Source: Salegentibacter flavus (GTDB lineage: Bacteria; Bacteroidota; Bacteroidia; Flavobacteriales; Flavobacteriaceae). From it: DNA of 64,000 nt. Below are positions 36,412-45,390 of the stretch, piece by piece. The stretch's first letter is position 1; every line of letters starts with the position of its first letter. The translations under genes were made by a program, and so were the position numbers. The notes under the pieces were generated by a model. That model saw only the letters and a list, made by a program, of their open reading frames with translations, was not told the DNA's origin and ran no database searches. The stretch lies in contig NZ_FOVL01000008.1 in NCBI RefSeq assembly GCF_900115145.1, positions 94,401 to 158,400 on the forward strand, given 5' to 3'.

Positions 36412-37233
36412 ATGAAGAAAAATCCTGATACTGAAAGAACCTCCAAGTATAACGATTTAGAAAAGATGAGCACCACTGAGTTGCTCACCAATATTAATAA
36501 GGAGGATAAAAGTGTTCCCGAAAGCGTGGAGGAACAAATTCCGGCCATCCAGACACTGGTCGATATAATCCTTTCCAAAATGGAAAACGGGGGACGTCTT
36601 TTTTATATAGGAGCCGGAACTAGCGGCAGACTCGGAGTTTTAGATGCTTCTGAATGTCCGCCAACTTTCGGTGTAACCGATGATTTGGTTATTGGCCTTA
36701 TTGCCGGGGGAGATGTTGCCTTAAGAAAAGCGGTTGAAAATGCTGAAGACGATACCGCACAAGCCTGGAAAGACCTTCAGGGATATAAAATTTCAGAAGA
36801 AGATGTCCTGGTGGGCATTGCCGCCTCAGGAACCACTCCATATGTAATAGGAGGAATTAAAGATGCGCGTGAGAAAGGCATAGTTACCGGCTGTATAACC
36901 TGTAGCTCAGGCAGCCCACTTGCTGAAGCTTCAGAATATCCAATTGAAGTGATAACAGGTCCTGAGTTCGTCACCGGAAGTACCAGAATGAAAGCCGGTA
37001 CCGCTCAAAAGCTGGTGTTAAATATGATTTCTACTTCGGTAATGATCAAATTAGGCCGGGTGAAAGGCAACAAAATGGTAGATATGCAACTCTCCAATAA
37101 GAAGCTCGTTGGCCGGGGAACCAGAATGATCATGGAAGAACTTGATGTTGATGAAGCTAAGGCGGCTGACCTCTTAAAAAAGTATGGCAGTGTGAGGAAG
37201 GCGGTTAGCAATTCTAAAAATAAACTTAAATAG
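36412..37233 (+). CDS. murQ: N-acetylmuramic acid 6-phosphate etherase
   Basis: Cleaves the lactyl ether of MurNAc-6P to give GlcNAc-6P and D-lactate, the committed step of MurNAc catabolism. The 273-residue product (E. coli 298) is a SIS-domain protein with TERTSKYNDLEKMST at the N-terminus, GAGTSGRLG near 65 and the catalytic-Glu segment ASECPPTFG right after. The ATG at 36412 was chosen; the longer frame overlaps the end of the GH20 gene by 41 bp. It implies that MurNAc is phosphorylated by a kinase, for which the next gene is the best candidate. Confidence 0.95.
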   Translation: MKKNPDTERTSKYNDLEKMSTTELLTNINKEDKSVPESVEEQIPAIQTLVDIILSKMENGGRLFYIGAGTSGRLGVLDASECPPTFGVTDDLVIGLIAGGDVALRKAVENAEDDTAQAWKDLQGYKISEEDVLVGIAASGTTPYVIGGIKDAREKGIVTGCITCSSGSPLAEASEYPIEVITGPEFVTGSTRMKAGTAQKLVLNMISTSVMIKLGRVKGNKMVDMQLSNKKLVGRGTRMIMEELDVDEAKAADLLKKYGSVRKAVSNSKNKLK

Positions 37234-37648
37234 AAGTTTTATAAAAGTTAATTCGATATTTATATAGATAGAAGGTATTCTTCTTACTTGTCGTTATGAT
37301 TATGTTTTTATCCCAATGGGAACCCGAAATAGTGTTCAACTTAAGTCAAGGACTTTTATTCTAAAAAATCTAATTCTTATTTCCAAATGTCTTCGGTTAA
37401 ATGACCACTCTATGAAACTTACCGTTAAGATCTTGTTCTAAAAGTGTTCTTTTCTTTATAAACATACTTATTAAACTCATTAATTTTTCTTCGCTAATAA
37501 GAATAAAATTATTTCTTTTATAAAAAATTATAATAAGTATTTGGAAATAACAAAAATAAATACCTTATTTGTGTAGACTACAAGTAAAATTTTATCGAGA
37601 TGTTAAAGATATTTTTATGAATAGTTTATACCTAATAACTTAAAACTA
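37234..37648. other. non-coding spacer with a 12-bp inverted repeat
   Basis: 415 bp of very A/T-rich DNA between murQ and the ROK kinase with no credible frame. TTATTTCCAAAT (37377-37388) and ATTTGGAAATAA (37539-37550) form an inverted repeat 174 bp across, which could be the ends of a degenerate mobile element or operator halves. The junction separates the first unit (permease, GH20, murQ) from a kinase/GH20 unit. Confidence 0.35.
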
Positions 37649-38515
37649 ATGAATCAAATTACTATAGGGGTAGATTTGGGTGCTACCAAAACGAAAGTGG
37701 GAGTAGTTCAAAACTCTGTCGTTATTGATGAGATTGAGTTTCCTACCTCTTCGCAAGGTTCCAAAGAACAGATAATTGGTGAATTGATAAATGGAATAGA
37801 AAAGATATCTAATCAAAATATTTTAGGAATTGGAATAGGGGTTCCAGGGTTAATTGATGAAGAAAAAGGGATAATCTATAACCTTTGGAATATTCCCTCT
37901 TGGAAAGAAGTGCATCTCAAAAGCCAATTGGAGGATCATTTTCATAAACCTGTTCGAATAACAAATGATGCCAATGTTTTTGCCTTAGGAGAAAAGATGT
38001 TTGGAAAGGGAGGTCCATATAAAAATTTAGTAGGTGTAACCTTGGGAAGTGGATTTGGCACGGGAATTATTATTGATCACAAATTATATTCAGGCTCATA
38101 CTCAAGTGCAGGTGAGATGGCAAATCTGCCATATTTGGACAAGACTATTGAGGATTATTGTAGTGGAAAATTCTTTTTTAATGAACACGGCTTGAAAGGT
38201 GACGAAGTTGCAAAATTGGCCGAGAAAGGAAACCTTGAAGCTTTAAAGATATTTAAGGAATTTGGACATCACTTGGGCAATAGTCTAAAATTAATTCTAA
38301 ATATTCTTTCTCCTGAAGCAATTTTTCTAGGAGGTTCTATTAGTAAATCGTATGTATTTTTTGAGGAATCTCTACTTGAGACTATTAATACATTCCCTTT
38401 TAAAAAAGTAAGGGACCAGTTGGTTGTTGAACCTTCCACCACATCTAACACAGCATTGTTAGGGTCAGCTGCTTTGATTTTAGCTGAGCAATATCAGGCT
38501 GATTCATCATCCTAG
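37649..38515 (+). CDS. ROK family sugar kinase (candidate MurNAc/GlcNAc kinase)
   Basis: 288-residue ROK kinase: phosphate loop DLGATKTKVGV (about 9-19), catalytic Asp in ITNDANVFALGE (near 110), second ATP motif TLGSGFGTGII (near 132), and adenosine motif FLGGSIS near 229. It lacks the CxCGxxGC zinc cluster of most ROK proteins; instead the segment after GEMANLPYLD reads EDYCSGKFF, a variant I recall from other Bacteroidota ROK kinases. Its place after murQ and before a GH20 suggests phosphorylation of MurNAc or GlcNAc (inference). Confidence 0.82.
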   Translation: MNQITIGVDLGATKTKVGVVQNSVVIDEIEFPTSSQGSKEQIIGELINGIEKISNQNILGIGIGVPGLIDEEKGIIYNLWNIPSWKEVHLKSQLEDHFHKPVRITNDANVFALGEKMFGKGGPYKNLVGVTLGSGFGTGIIIDHKLYSGSYSSAGEMANLPYLDKTIEDYCSGKFFFNEHGLKGDEVAKLAEKGNLEALKIFKEFGHHLGNSLKLILNILSPEAIFLGGSISKSYVFFEESLLETINTFPFKKVRDQLVVEPSTTSNTALLGSAALILAEQYQADSSS

Positions 38516-38660
38516 ACAATTTTAATTCAATACCACGTAATATATATGTTAACCATAGCAAAGGCAAAAAAATCTAATATGACCAGTCCTTTAGAATAAA
38601 TCAACTTAAAACCCATAAAGTTACTTTGGATAGCAACTTTTATTTTAATACACAGAAGTT

Positions 38661-40277
38661 ATGAAATCACACCTTTTAAAAAAAACTATTCTTTTTTTAC
38701 TTATTACGGTCCTTCTTTCTTCCTGTTCAGGATCTCCAGAAGTTATAAAAGCTGAAGGACCACCACCTAGTGTTATTCCCTTACCCCAGTCTGTGGAATG
38801 GAAGGATAATATGTATTTGATACCGGAAGTGAATCATATTTGCTATAATAATGGTGGGGAAAAGACGGCAGAATGGCTCCAACAGCTATTGAAAGTAGCA
38901 AATATCGAGTCGGAAATTAATTCAGGGGAATCTTGCGGTAATTGGAATATTAGTATTGATTCCGCCTTGCAAGAAGAGTTGGGTGAAGAAGGGTATACCC
39001 TTGAAATCAATGATTCAGGAGTGACTATTAATAGTGCAACTGAGGCAGGTTCATTTTATGCAATTCAAAGCCTTCGGCAATTTTTTCCTGCCGAAATCGA
39101 GCAGGGTAATTTTGTGAAGGATGATGTATTGTTGAGGCAGACTTTTATTCAGGATAAACCAGAATATAGTTGGCGGGGAACAATGGTGGATGTTGCTCGT
39201 AGTTTTTTTGGTATCGATTACCTGAAGCAACATGTTGATAGGATGGCCTTGTACAAGCTAAATCGTCTTCACCTACATTTAACCGATGATCAAGGCTGGC
39301 GAATAGAAATTAAAGGCAAACCTTTATTAACGGAAATTGGATCAAAAGGATCCGTTGAGGGAGGACGCTCGGGATATCTTACACAAGAAGAATATAAAGA
39401 ACTCCAGGATTACGCGCTAGAAAGGAATATTGTGATTATTCCCGAAGTTGATATGCCGGGACACATTTATTCTGCATTGTTAGCTTATCCAGAGTTAAAT
39501 TGCCCTGGAAATTCTAATATTGGACCTAAAGGGGTCACCCCACCTGAGCTATATACTGGATATGAAGTGGGATGGAGTAAATTTTGTCTTGAAAAACCAG
39601 AAATTTATGATTTTGTTTCTGATGTTATTAGGGAATTATCAAATATAACTAAAGGACCCTGGATCCATATCGGGGGGGATGAGATAGAAGATCCGCGTTA
39701 TGAAGAATTTGTAGTAAAGGCTGATTCTATTGTACAGCAGCACGGTAAGTTGACCATAGGCTGGCAGGAAATAACCCAGGCTCCTGTGAGTCCTAATGCT
39801 ATTAGCCAAAAATGGTGGGCCGGTCATGGGGAAAGTGTTGTTAATGTTAAGGAGATTCAATCTTTTTGTTCGAATTTTTACTTAGACCATGCCAATGTAC
39901 CCGGGCAAGAGAACACCCTTAATTGGTGTAAAGAGACAGGGGTTTCCATAGAAGACGTATACAGTTTCAGTTCAAATGATCCCAATGTAATTGGGGTTGA
40001 GGCCCCGGTTTGGACGGAACATGTTCTTAGTGATGAAATGCTAGATGATCGTTTTTGGCCGCGTACCTTAGCTGTAGCTGAAGTTGGGTGGACATTAGAA
40101 TCAAAAAGAGACTTTAAGGAATTTCTTGTTAGGGTAGCAGGACAAGGTGAGCGCTTGAATAACTTGGGTATTCACTATTTCGATACACCAAATGTACAAT
40201 GGAACCAGAGAAATATAGCTGAAAGACCCGAAAGTGTCTTTCACGAATTCATGGCATCGAAAGAAAAAATAAAATAA
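38661..40277 (+). CDS. GH20 beta-N-acetylhexosaminidase, lipoprotein paralogue
   Basis: 538 residues with a lipoprotein signal (LLSSC, Cys at about residue 22), GH20b domain and TIM barrel with HLHLTDDQGWRIEI and catalytic HIGGDE near 337-342. It is closely similar over its whole length to the enzyme at 34824 (many blocks such as GGRSGxLTQxEYKE and PVWTE are shared), so the two are paralogues; the first has a plain signal peptide, this one a lipid anchor, suggesting free and surface-tethered forms. Followed by a strong terminator. Confidence 0.93.
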   Translation: MKSHLLKKTILFLLITVLLSSCSGSPEVIKAEGPPPSVIPLPQSVEWKDNMYLIPEVNHICYNNGGEKTAEWLQQLLKVANIESEINSGESCGNWNISIDSALQEELGEEGYTLEINDSGVTINSATEAGSFYAIQSLRQFFPAEIEQGNFVKDDVLLRQTFIQDKPEYSWRGTMVDVARSFFGIDYLKQHVDRMALYKLNRLHLHLTDDQGWRIEIKGKPLLTEIGSKGSVEGGRSGYLTQEEYKELQDYALERNIVIIPEVDMPGHIYSALLAYPELNCPGNSNIGPKGVTPPELYTGYEVGWSKFCLEKPEIYDFVSDVIRELSNITKGPWIHIGGDEIEDPRYEEFVVKADSIVQQHGKLTIGWQEITQAPVSPNAISQKWWAGHGESVVNVKEIQSFCSNFYLDHANVPGQENTLNWCKETGVSIEDVYSFSSNDPNVIGVEAPVWTEHVLSDEMLDDRFWPRTLAVAEVGWTLESKRDFKEFLVRVAGQGERLNNLGIHYFDTPNVQWNQRNIAERPESVFHEFMASKEKIK

Positions 40278-40412
40278 ACTTGAAGACCATCCTTTTATTA
40301 ATTATTATATCTTTATTATTATTTTTATAGATGCATATGATAACCTATTCTGAAACTCCTACATCTTCAAATATGGATTACTGGAGAGAATACTAATGAT
40401 TATAAATCATTC

Positions 40413-40464
40413 AAGAAAAGAGAAAGCGGCACATTTTTAGTGCCCTTTCTCTTTTCTTTTTTTT
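40413..40464 (+). terminator. strong intrinsic terminator after the second GH20 gene
   Basis: AAGAAAAGAGAAAG-CGGCAC pairs with GTGCC-CTTTCTCTTTTCTT around an 8-nt loop and runs into TTTTTTTT. It separates the kinase/GH20 unit from the GHL10 operon. Confidence 0.85.
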
Positions 40465-40496
40465 GCTTAATAGCTGTTCACCTTATTCCGAAAATT

Positions 40497-42098
40497 ATGA
40501 GTTTTAAATCCATATTCTACTTTCTTGTATTAAGCATAATTCTTGTTTCCTGTAAATCTACTCAACCGGCCCCCGAGATGCCGGCTGAAGAGATCGAGCC
40601 AAGAGATACCCTGGCTGTTCATAAACCGAAGGTTCCTTCCCAGGTAAAAGAAAAAGTTGCCGGAATCACCCCTTGGGATCCTAAAACCCCAAAAAATATT
40701 GAGGAGTTCCGCGCTGCCTGGGTAGCCACGGTTGCTAATATTAACTGGCCCAGCAAACCGGGCCTTTCCACTTCAGAGCAGCAAAGAGAGGCTTTAGAAT
40801 TACTTGATTTTTTAGAAGAGCATAATTTCAATGCGGTGGTTTTTCAGGTTCGGCCACAGGCCGATGCGCTATATAAAAGCGAGTTGGAACCCTGGTCTTA
40901 CTATCTTACAGGGCAACAGGGAAAAGCCCCGGAACCTTATTACGATCCGCTTAAATTCTGGATAAATGCCGCCCATAAACGTGGTCTGGAACTTCACGTT
41001 TGGCTAAATCCATATCGGGCGCATCATACCGCGGGAAAAGAAATCAGTGAAAAATCTGTTATAAAGACCGATCCTGATCTGGTGGTTGAATTGGAAAATG
41101 GAATGTGGTGGATGGATCCCGCCCAAAAAGGTACCCAGGACCGTTCATCAGCAGTGGTAATGGACCTGGTAAAAAGATATGACTTAGATGGGGTTCATTT
41201 TGATGATTATTTCTATCCTTATGATTCTTATAATAACGGAGACGATTTCCCAGATGATAGGAGCTGGAGGGCCTATCAGGCTGCCGGTGGGGAACTTTCC
41301 CGTGGCGATTGGCGCCGGGAAAGCGTGAACACATTCATTAAAAGAGTTTACAACGAAATAAAAGCCGAGAAACCTCATGTTAAATTCGGATTAAGTCCCT
41401 TTGGGATCTGGCGTCCCGGTTATCCTGAATCTGTAACCGGATATGATCAGTATGAAAAACTTTATGCCGATGCCAGGCTTTGGCTGAATGAAGGCTGGAT
41501 CGATTATTATACTCCGCAGCTGTATTGGCAAATTAATAGCCCTGGACAGAGTTTTCCTGAGCTTTTAGGATGGTGGAAAAGCGAAAACACCAAACAGCGT
41601 CACTTGTGGCCGGGAATGAATGTAGGCCTGGGTGGTGACGAAAAAAATATAGATGAAACCATAAACCAGATCATGATCACCCGTGGGATGCTTCCCGAAA
41701 GCAAAGGAGCGGTACACTGGAGTATTGGTCCTTTAGTAAAACATAAAGAACTTTCAAAAGCTATTAAGGAAGGACCTTACTTTAAAAAGAGCCTGGTGCC
41801 ACCAAGCCCCTGGCTGGACAATAAACCTCCAAAAATCCCAAAGGTGACCACCCGTGCTGAAAATGACAGGCTAGTCATTTCCTGGGAGCACGAGCAAGCA
41901 GATGATGTTTTTCGCTGGGTTGTATATTTTCAGTACGAAGAAGGAAACTGGGATTATAAGATTCTAAGCAGTGATGCGCGCACTCAGAACTTACAAAGGA
42001 TTGTTGGTGATCAGGAACGCAAACTGGAGAAAATTGGAATCACCGCGGTAGATCGAAGCGGAAACCAAAGTGAATTCAAAGAGATTTTAATAAAATAA
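40497..42098 (+). CDS. GHL10 (DUF187) family glycosidase lipoprotein, DigH/YngK-like
   Basis: 533 residues: lipobox SIILVSC (Cys at about residue 19), a proline-rich linker, a GHL10/DUF187 TIM barrel starting at EEFRAAWVATVANINWP (about 70) with DGVHFDDYFYPYD and GLSPFGIWRPGY, and a C-terminal Ig/FN3-like domain (about 430-533). E. coli DigH (YddW), a GHL10 enzyme, hydrolyses denuded peptidoglycan strands. The ATG at 40497 is the start giving a proper lipoprotein signal. First gene of the operon 40497-47721. Confidence 0.88.
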   Translation: MSFKSIFYFLVLSIILVSCKSTQPAPEMPAEEIEPRDTLAVHKPKVPSQVKEKVAGITPWDPKTPKNIEEFRAAWVATVANINWPSKPGLSTSEQQREALELLDFLEEHNFNAVVFQVRPQADALYKSELEPWSYYLTGQQGKAPEPYYDPLKFWINAAHKRGLELHVWLNPYRAHHTAGKEISEKSVIKTDPDLVVELENGMWWMDPAQKGTQDRSSAVVMDLVKRYDLDGVHFDDYFYPYDSYNNGDDFPDDRSWRAYQAAGGELSRGDWRRESVNTFIKRVYNEIKAEKPHVKFGLSPFGIWRPGYPESVTGYDQYEKLYADARLWLNEGWIDYYTPQLYWQINSPGQSFPELLGWWKSENTKQRHLWPGMNVGLGGDEKNIDETINQIMITRGMLPESKGAVHWSIGPLVKHKELSKAIKEGPYFKKSLVPPSPWLDNKPPKIPKVTTRAENDRLVISWEHEQADDVFRWVVYFQYEEGNWDYKILSSDARTQNLQRIVGDQERKLEKIGITAVDRSGNQSEFKEILIK

Positions 42099-42107
42099 TA
42101 CCCCAGT

Positions 42108-43556
42108 ATGTCCCCCATTTTAGTCTTTAGCATCATCGCCGGTTATTTTGCTATGTTGATGGCCATAAGCTATTTCACTTCACGAAAAGCCGATAACGCG
42201 ACCTATTTCACCGCAAACCGTCAGTCACCCTGGTTTCTGGTGGCTTATGGAATGGTAGGCGCTACTTTATCTGGGGTAACTTTTATCTCGGTACCTGGGG
42301 AGGTTGGAAATTCAAACTGGACCTATTTGCAGTTTGTGATGGGAAACCTTGTGGGTTATGCGGTAATTGCACTGGTGTTAATTCCGTTATTCTATAAGCT
42401 ACGTCTTATTTCAATTTATGAATATTTAAAAGACCGTTTTGGCCAGAAGTCCTACTATGCGGGGGCTTCATTTTTCCTTATTTCGCAAACCATTGGTGCC
42501 TCTTTCAGGCTTTTTCTTGCCGCTTTAGTGTTGCAGATTGCTTTTTTCGATGCTTTCGGAATTCCTTTTTGGGTAACGGTTTTAATAACAATCGGTTTGA
42601 TTTGGTTATATACCTTTCGCGGAGGAATAAAAACGATTGTATGGACAGATACCCTGCAGACAACATTTTTATTGCTGGCAGTGCTCATAAGTATTTTTGT
42701 AATTGTTGATCATATGGAACTTGAGGCTACCCAGGTGTTTTCTGTAGTTTCTGAAAGCAGCATGTCTGATGTTTTTGACTGGGACTGGCGCTCCAACAGC
42801 AATTTTTTCAAGAGTTTTCTGGCCGGTATTTTTATAACCATCGCAATGAATGGCCTGGACCAGAATGTGATGCAGAAAAACCTCACTTGTAAAAACCAGA
42901 AAGATGCCCAAAAGAATATTTTCTGGTTTTCAATAACTTTCTTTATTTCTACGGTGTTATTCCTTGCTTTGGGCGTTTTGTTGTATAAATACGCCATGGA
43001 CCAGGGGATTGCAATCCCGGAACGCTCAGATGATCTTTATCCGCTACTGGCACTTAATGAATTCGGAATTCTTGCCGGAATCGTATTTCTCCTCGGAATT
43101 ATCGCGGCGGCATTTTCCAGCGCCGATTCAGCTCTAACGGCCTTAACCACTTCATTTTGTGTGGATATTCTGGATATCGAAAAACGAAAAGGCAACCAGA
43201 AAAGAACCCGGATGCTGGTTCACATAGGATTTACCATTTTAATGTTTTTCGTTATCGTGATCTTTAACGCAGTTAACGATAGTAGTGTAGTTAGCGCGGT
43301 GTTTAAAGTTGCAGGCTTCACCTATGGCCCGTTATTGGGGCTGTTTGCGTATGGCTTGCTAACCAGTAATCCGGTAAAAGATAAATGGGTGCCCCTGGTA
43401 TGCATTATCTCTCCATTTATTTCGGTAATTTTAGATTGGAACTCGGCACAATGGTTTAACGGCTATCAGTTCGGATTTGAGATCCTTTTGGTGAATGCCG
43501 GCATTACCATGATAGGGCTTTTTGCTCTCTATAGAGCAAGGCCAATAAATATTTAA
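42108..43556 (+). CDS. sodium:solute symporter (SSS family)
   Basis: 482-residue membrane protein with about 13 helices of the SSS/SLC5 family; the segment GATLSGVTFISVPGEVG near residue 48 and the later IIAAAFSSADSALTALTTSF (near 325) are typical, the latter carrying the Na+-site serines. SSS members import sugars, sialic acid, amino acids or vitamins. Placed between a GHL10 and a GH9 enzyme, an amino sugar or disaccharide released by these is the natural guess; the sequence does not fix the substrate. Confidence 0.88.
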   Translation: MSPILVFSIIAGYFAMLMAISYFTSRKADNATYFTANRQSPWFLVAYGMVGATLSGVTFISVPGEVGNSNWTYLQFVMGNLVGYAVIALVLIPLFYKLRLISIYEYLKDRFGQKSYYAGASFFLISQTIGASFRLFLAALVLQIAFFDAFGIPFWVTVLITIGLIWLYTFRGGIKTIVWTDTLQTTFLLLAVLISIFVIVDHMELEATQVFSVVSESSMSDVFDWDWRSNSNFFKSFLAGIFITIAMNGLDQNVMQKNLTCKNQKDAQKNIFWFSITFFISTVLFLALGVLLYKYAMDQGIAIPERSDDLYPLLALNEFGILAGIVFLLGIIAAAFSSADSALTALTTSFCVDILDIEKRKGNQKRTRMLVHIGFTILMFFVIVIFNAVNDSSVVSAVFKVAGFTYGPLLGLFAYGLLTSNPVKDKWVPLVCIISPFISVILDWNSAQWFNGYQFGFEILLVNAGITMIGLFALYRARPINI

Positions 43557-43565
43557 TTCAAACAA

Positions 43566-45380
43566 ATGAAAGCATTTTCGAGCCTCATAATTTTAATGTT
43601 ATTTCTTGCGATCCCTATTTCAGCGGCGGCGCAAAATAACGGGGATGATGTTTTTATCAGGTTAAATCAGGCAGGTTATTTAGAGGAAGACTCTAAAGTG
43701 GCCGTGGTTTTTTCAAATAAAAGGCCTGATAGGAGATTCAGCATAATTAATGCGGAAACAGGAGAAGAAATATATAATGGAAAACTTCAAACCCAGAAAA
43801 AGCGAGGTTGGGGTAATTTCAAACATTATTTTAAAGCTGATTTTTCTGAAGTTGTCACGTCGGGTAACTATTATCTCCTACTGGAAAATCCAGGTGTGAA
43901 ATCGGCTGAATTTGGGATAGGCAGAGACTTTTCCTATAAGAATCATCACGAAGATTTGATCGGATTTATGCGCCAGCAGCGATGCGGGTATAATCCTTTT
44001 TTGGATATGGTTTGCCACCAGCGCGATGGGCGCAGTATGTTTGGACCCATGCCAGATTCTACTTTCGTAGATCTTAGCGGGGGCTGGCATGATGCGGGAG
44101 ATCAATTGAAATATTTAATCACTTCCAGTAACGCAACCGCAAAAATGTTGAAAGCCTACGAACTCATTCCCGAAAAGTTCGCAGATAAGGTAAATGCTTT
44201 AGGGCAGGAGGGAAGCAATGGCATACCGGATGTTTTAGACGAGGCCAAATGGGGCTTAGACTGGATCCATAAAATGCACAGTAGCCCCGGGGAACTTTTT
44301 CACCAGGTAGCCGATGACAGGGATCATTTAGGAATGAAATGGCCCGACAAAGATTCATCAGATTACGGGTGGGGACCAAATTCCTATCGTGTGGCTTATT
44401 TTGCCACCGGAGAACCCCAGGGTCTCAGGGAATATAAAAGTAAAGCAACAGGAATTGCAAACCTCGCCGGAAGATCGGCTGCTGCAATGGCCCTGGGTGC
44501 ACGGATCTGGGAAGACTTCGATCCGGTTTTTGCTGAAAAATGCCGGATTGCAGCGATAGAGCTGTATGAAATGGGAAAAGAACAGGAAGGATTTCAGCAG
44601 GGAAATTCCTATGGTGCTCCATATCGTTATAACGAAGATACCTGGGCCGATGATATGGAATGGGCCGCCGCCGAATTATTCATAAACACCGGTGATGAAA
44701 ACTTCTTAAACGATGCTAAACGCTATGCCCAAATGGCCAATTCGGTTTCATGGATGGATAAGGAAGATGCGGAACATTATCGGTTTTATCCGTTTTTCAA
44801 TATCGGGCATTTTGTGCTTTACGAACATGTAGATAAAGATTTTCAACAAAAACTGGCGCAGTATTATCGCGATGGAATTGATGCGACCCTTAATCGGGGG
44901 CAGGGAAATCCCTTTCAAATAGGCGTGCCCTTTATCTGGTGCTCCAATAACTTAGCTACTAATCTTATCACCCAGATAATTCTCTATGAAGAGATGACCG
45001 GCGATGCTCAATATCACGATTTCATGCTTGCTCAACGGGACTGGCTTTTTGGAAATAATCCCTGGGGAACTTCAATGTTTATGAATATTCCGGAAAAGGG
45101 AGAATATCCAGAAGATGTACATACCAGTATCTGGTATCTTACCGGAGAAGAAGTTCCGGGTGGATTGGTGGATGGTCCGGTTTATAAAAGCGTTTATGAA
45201 AATTTGAAAGGCCTAAGCCTGAAAGAGGAAGATGAATTTGCTCAATTTCAAACTGATTTTGTAGTTTACCATGACGATTTTGGAGATTATTCTACCAACG
45301 AACCAACTATGGACGGCACCGCCGATGCGATCTTCTTCATGGCTTGGTTTGCTATGGATGCTGAAAATAAAAATGACTGA
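43566..45380 (+). CDS. glycoside hydrolase family 9 protein, secreted
   Basis: 604 residues: signal peptide (residues 1-22), an N-terminal CelD_N Ig-like domain (about 28-115) and an (alpha/alpha)6 GH9 domain with the catalytic-base segment GGWHDAGDQLKY near residue 170-180 and the catalytic-acid segment STNEPTMDGTADAI near 578. GH9 is known mostly for endoglucanases, but also contains exo-beta-glucosaminidases of vibrios. In this all-peptidoglycan/amino-sugar context an exo-acting amino-sugar hydrolase is more plausible than a cellulase (inference). Confidence 0.9.
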   Translation: MKAFSSLIILMLFLAIPISAAAQNNGDDVFIRLNQAGYLEEDSKVAVVFSNKRPDRRFSIINAETGEEIYNGKLQTQKKRGWGNFKHYFKADFSEVVTSGNYYLLLENPGVKSAEFGIGRDFSYKNHHEDLIGFMRQQRCGYNPFLDMVCHQRDGRSMFGPMPDSTFVDLSGGWHDAGDQLKYLITSSNATAKMLKAYELIPEKFADKVNALGQEGSNGIPDVLDEAKWGLDWIHKMHSSPGELFHQVADDRDHLGMKWPDKDSSDYGWGPNSYRVAYFATGEPQGLREYKSKATGIANLAGRSAAAMALGARIWEDFDPVFAEKCRIAAIELYEMGKEQEGFQQGNSYGAPYRYNEDTWADDMEWAAAELFINTGDENFLNDAKRYAQMANSVSWMDKEDAEHYRFYPFFNIGHFVLYEHVDKDFQQKLAQYYRDGIDATLNRGQGNPFQIGVPFIWCSNNLATNLITQIILYEEMTGDAQYHDFMLAQRDWLFGNNPWGTSMFMNIPEKGEYPEDVHTSIWYLTGEEVPGGLVDGPVYKSVYENLKGLSLKEEDEFAQFQTDFVVYHDDFGDYSTNEPTMDGTADAIFFMAWFAMDAENKND

Positions 45381-45390
45381 AACCTGAATT

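Noticed and set aside
43566..45380. Cellulose-utilisation locus, suggested by GH9
   Set aside because: No SusC/SusD pair, GH5, GH94 or beta-glucosidase of glucan type nearby; all surrounding genes point to murein and amino sugars.
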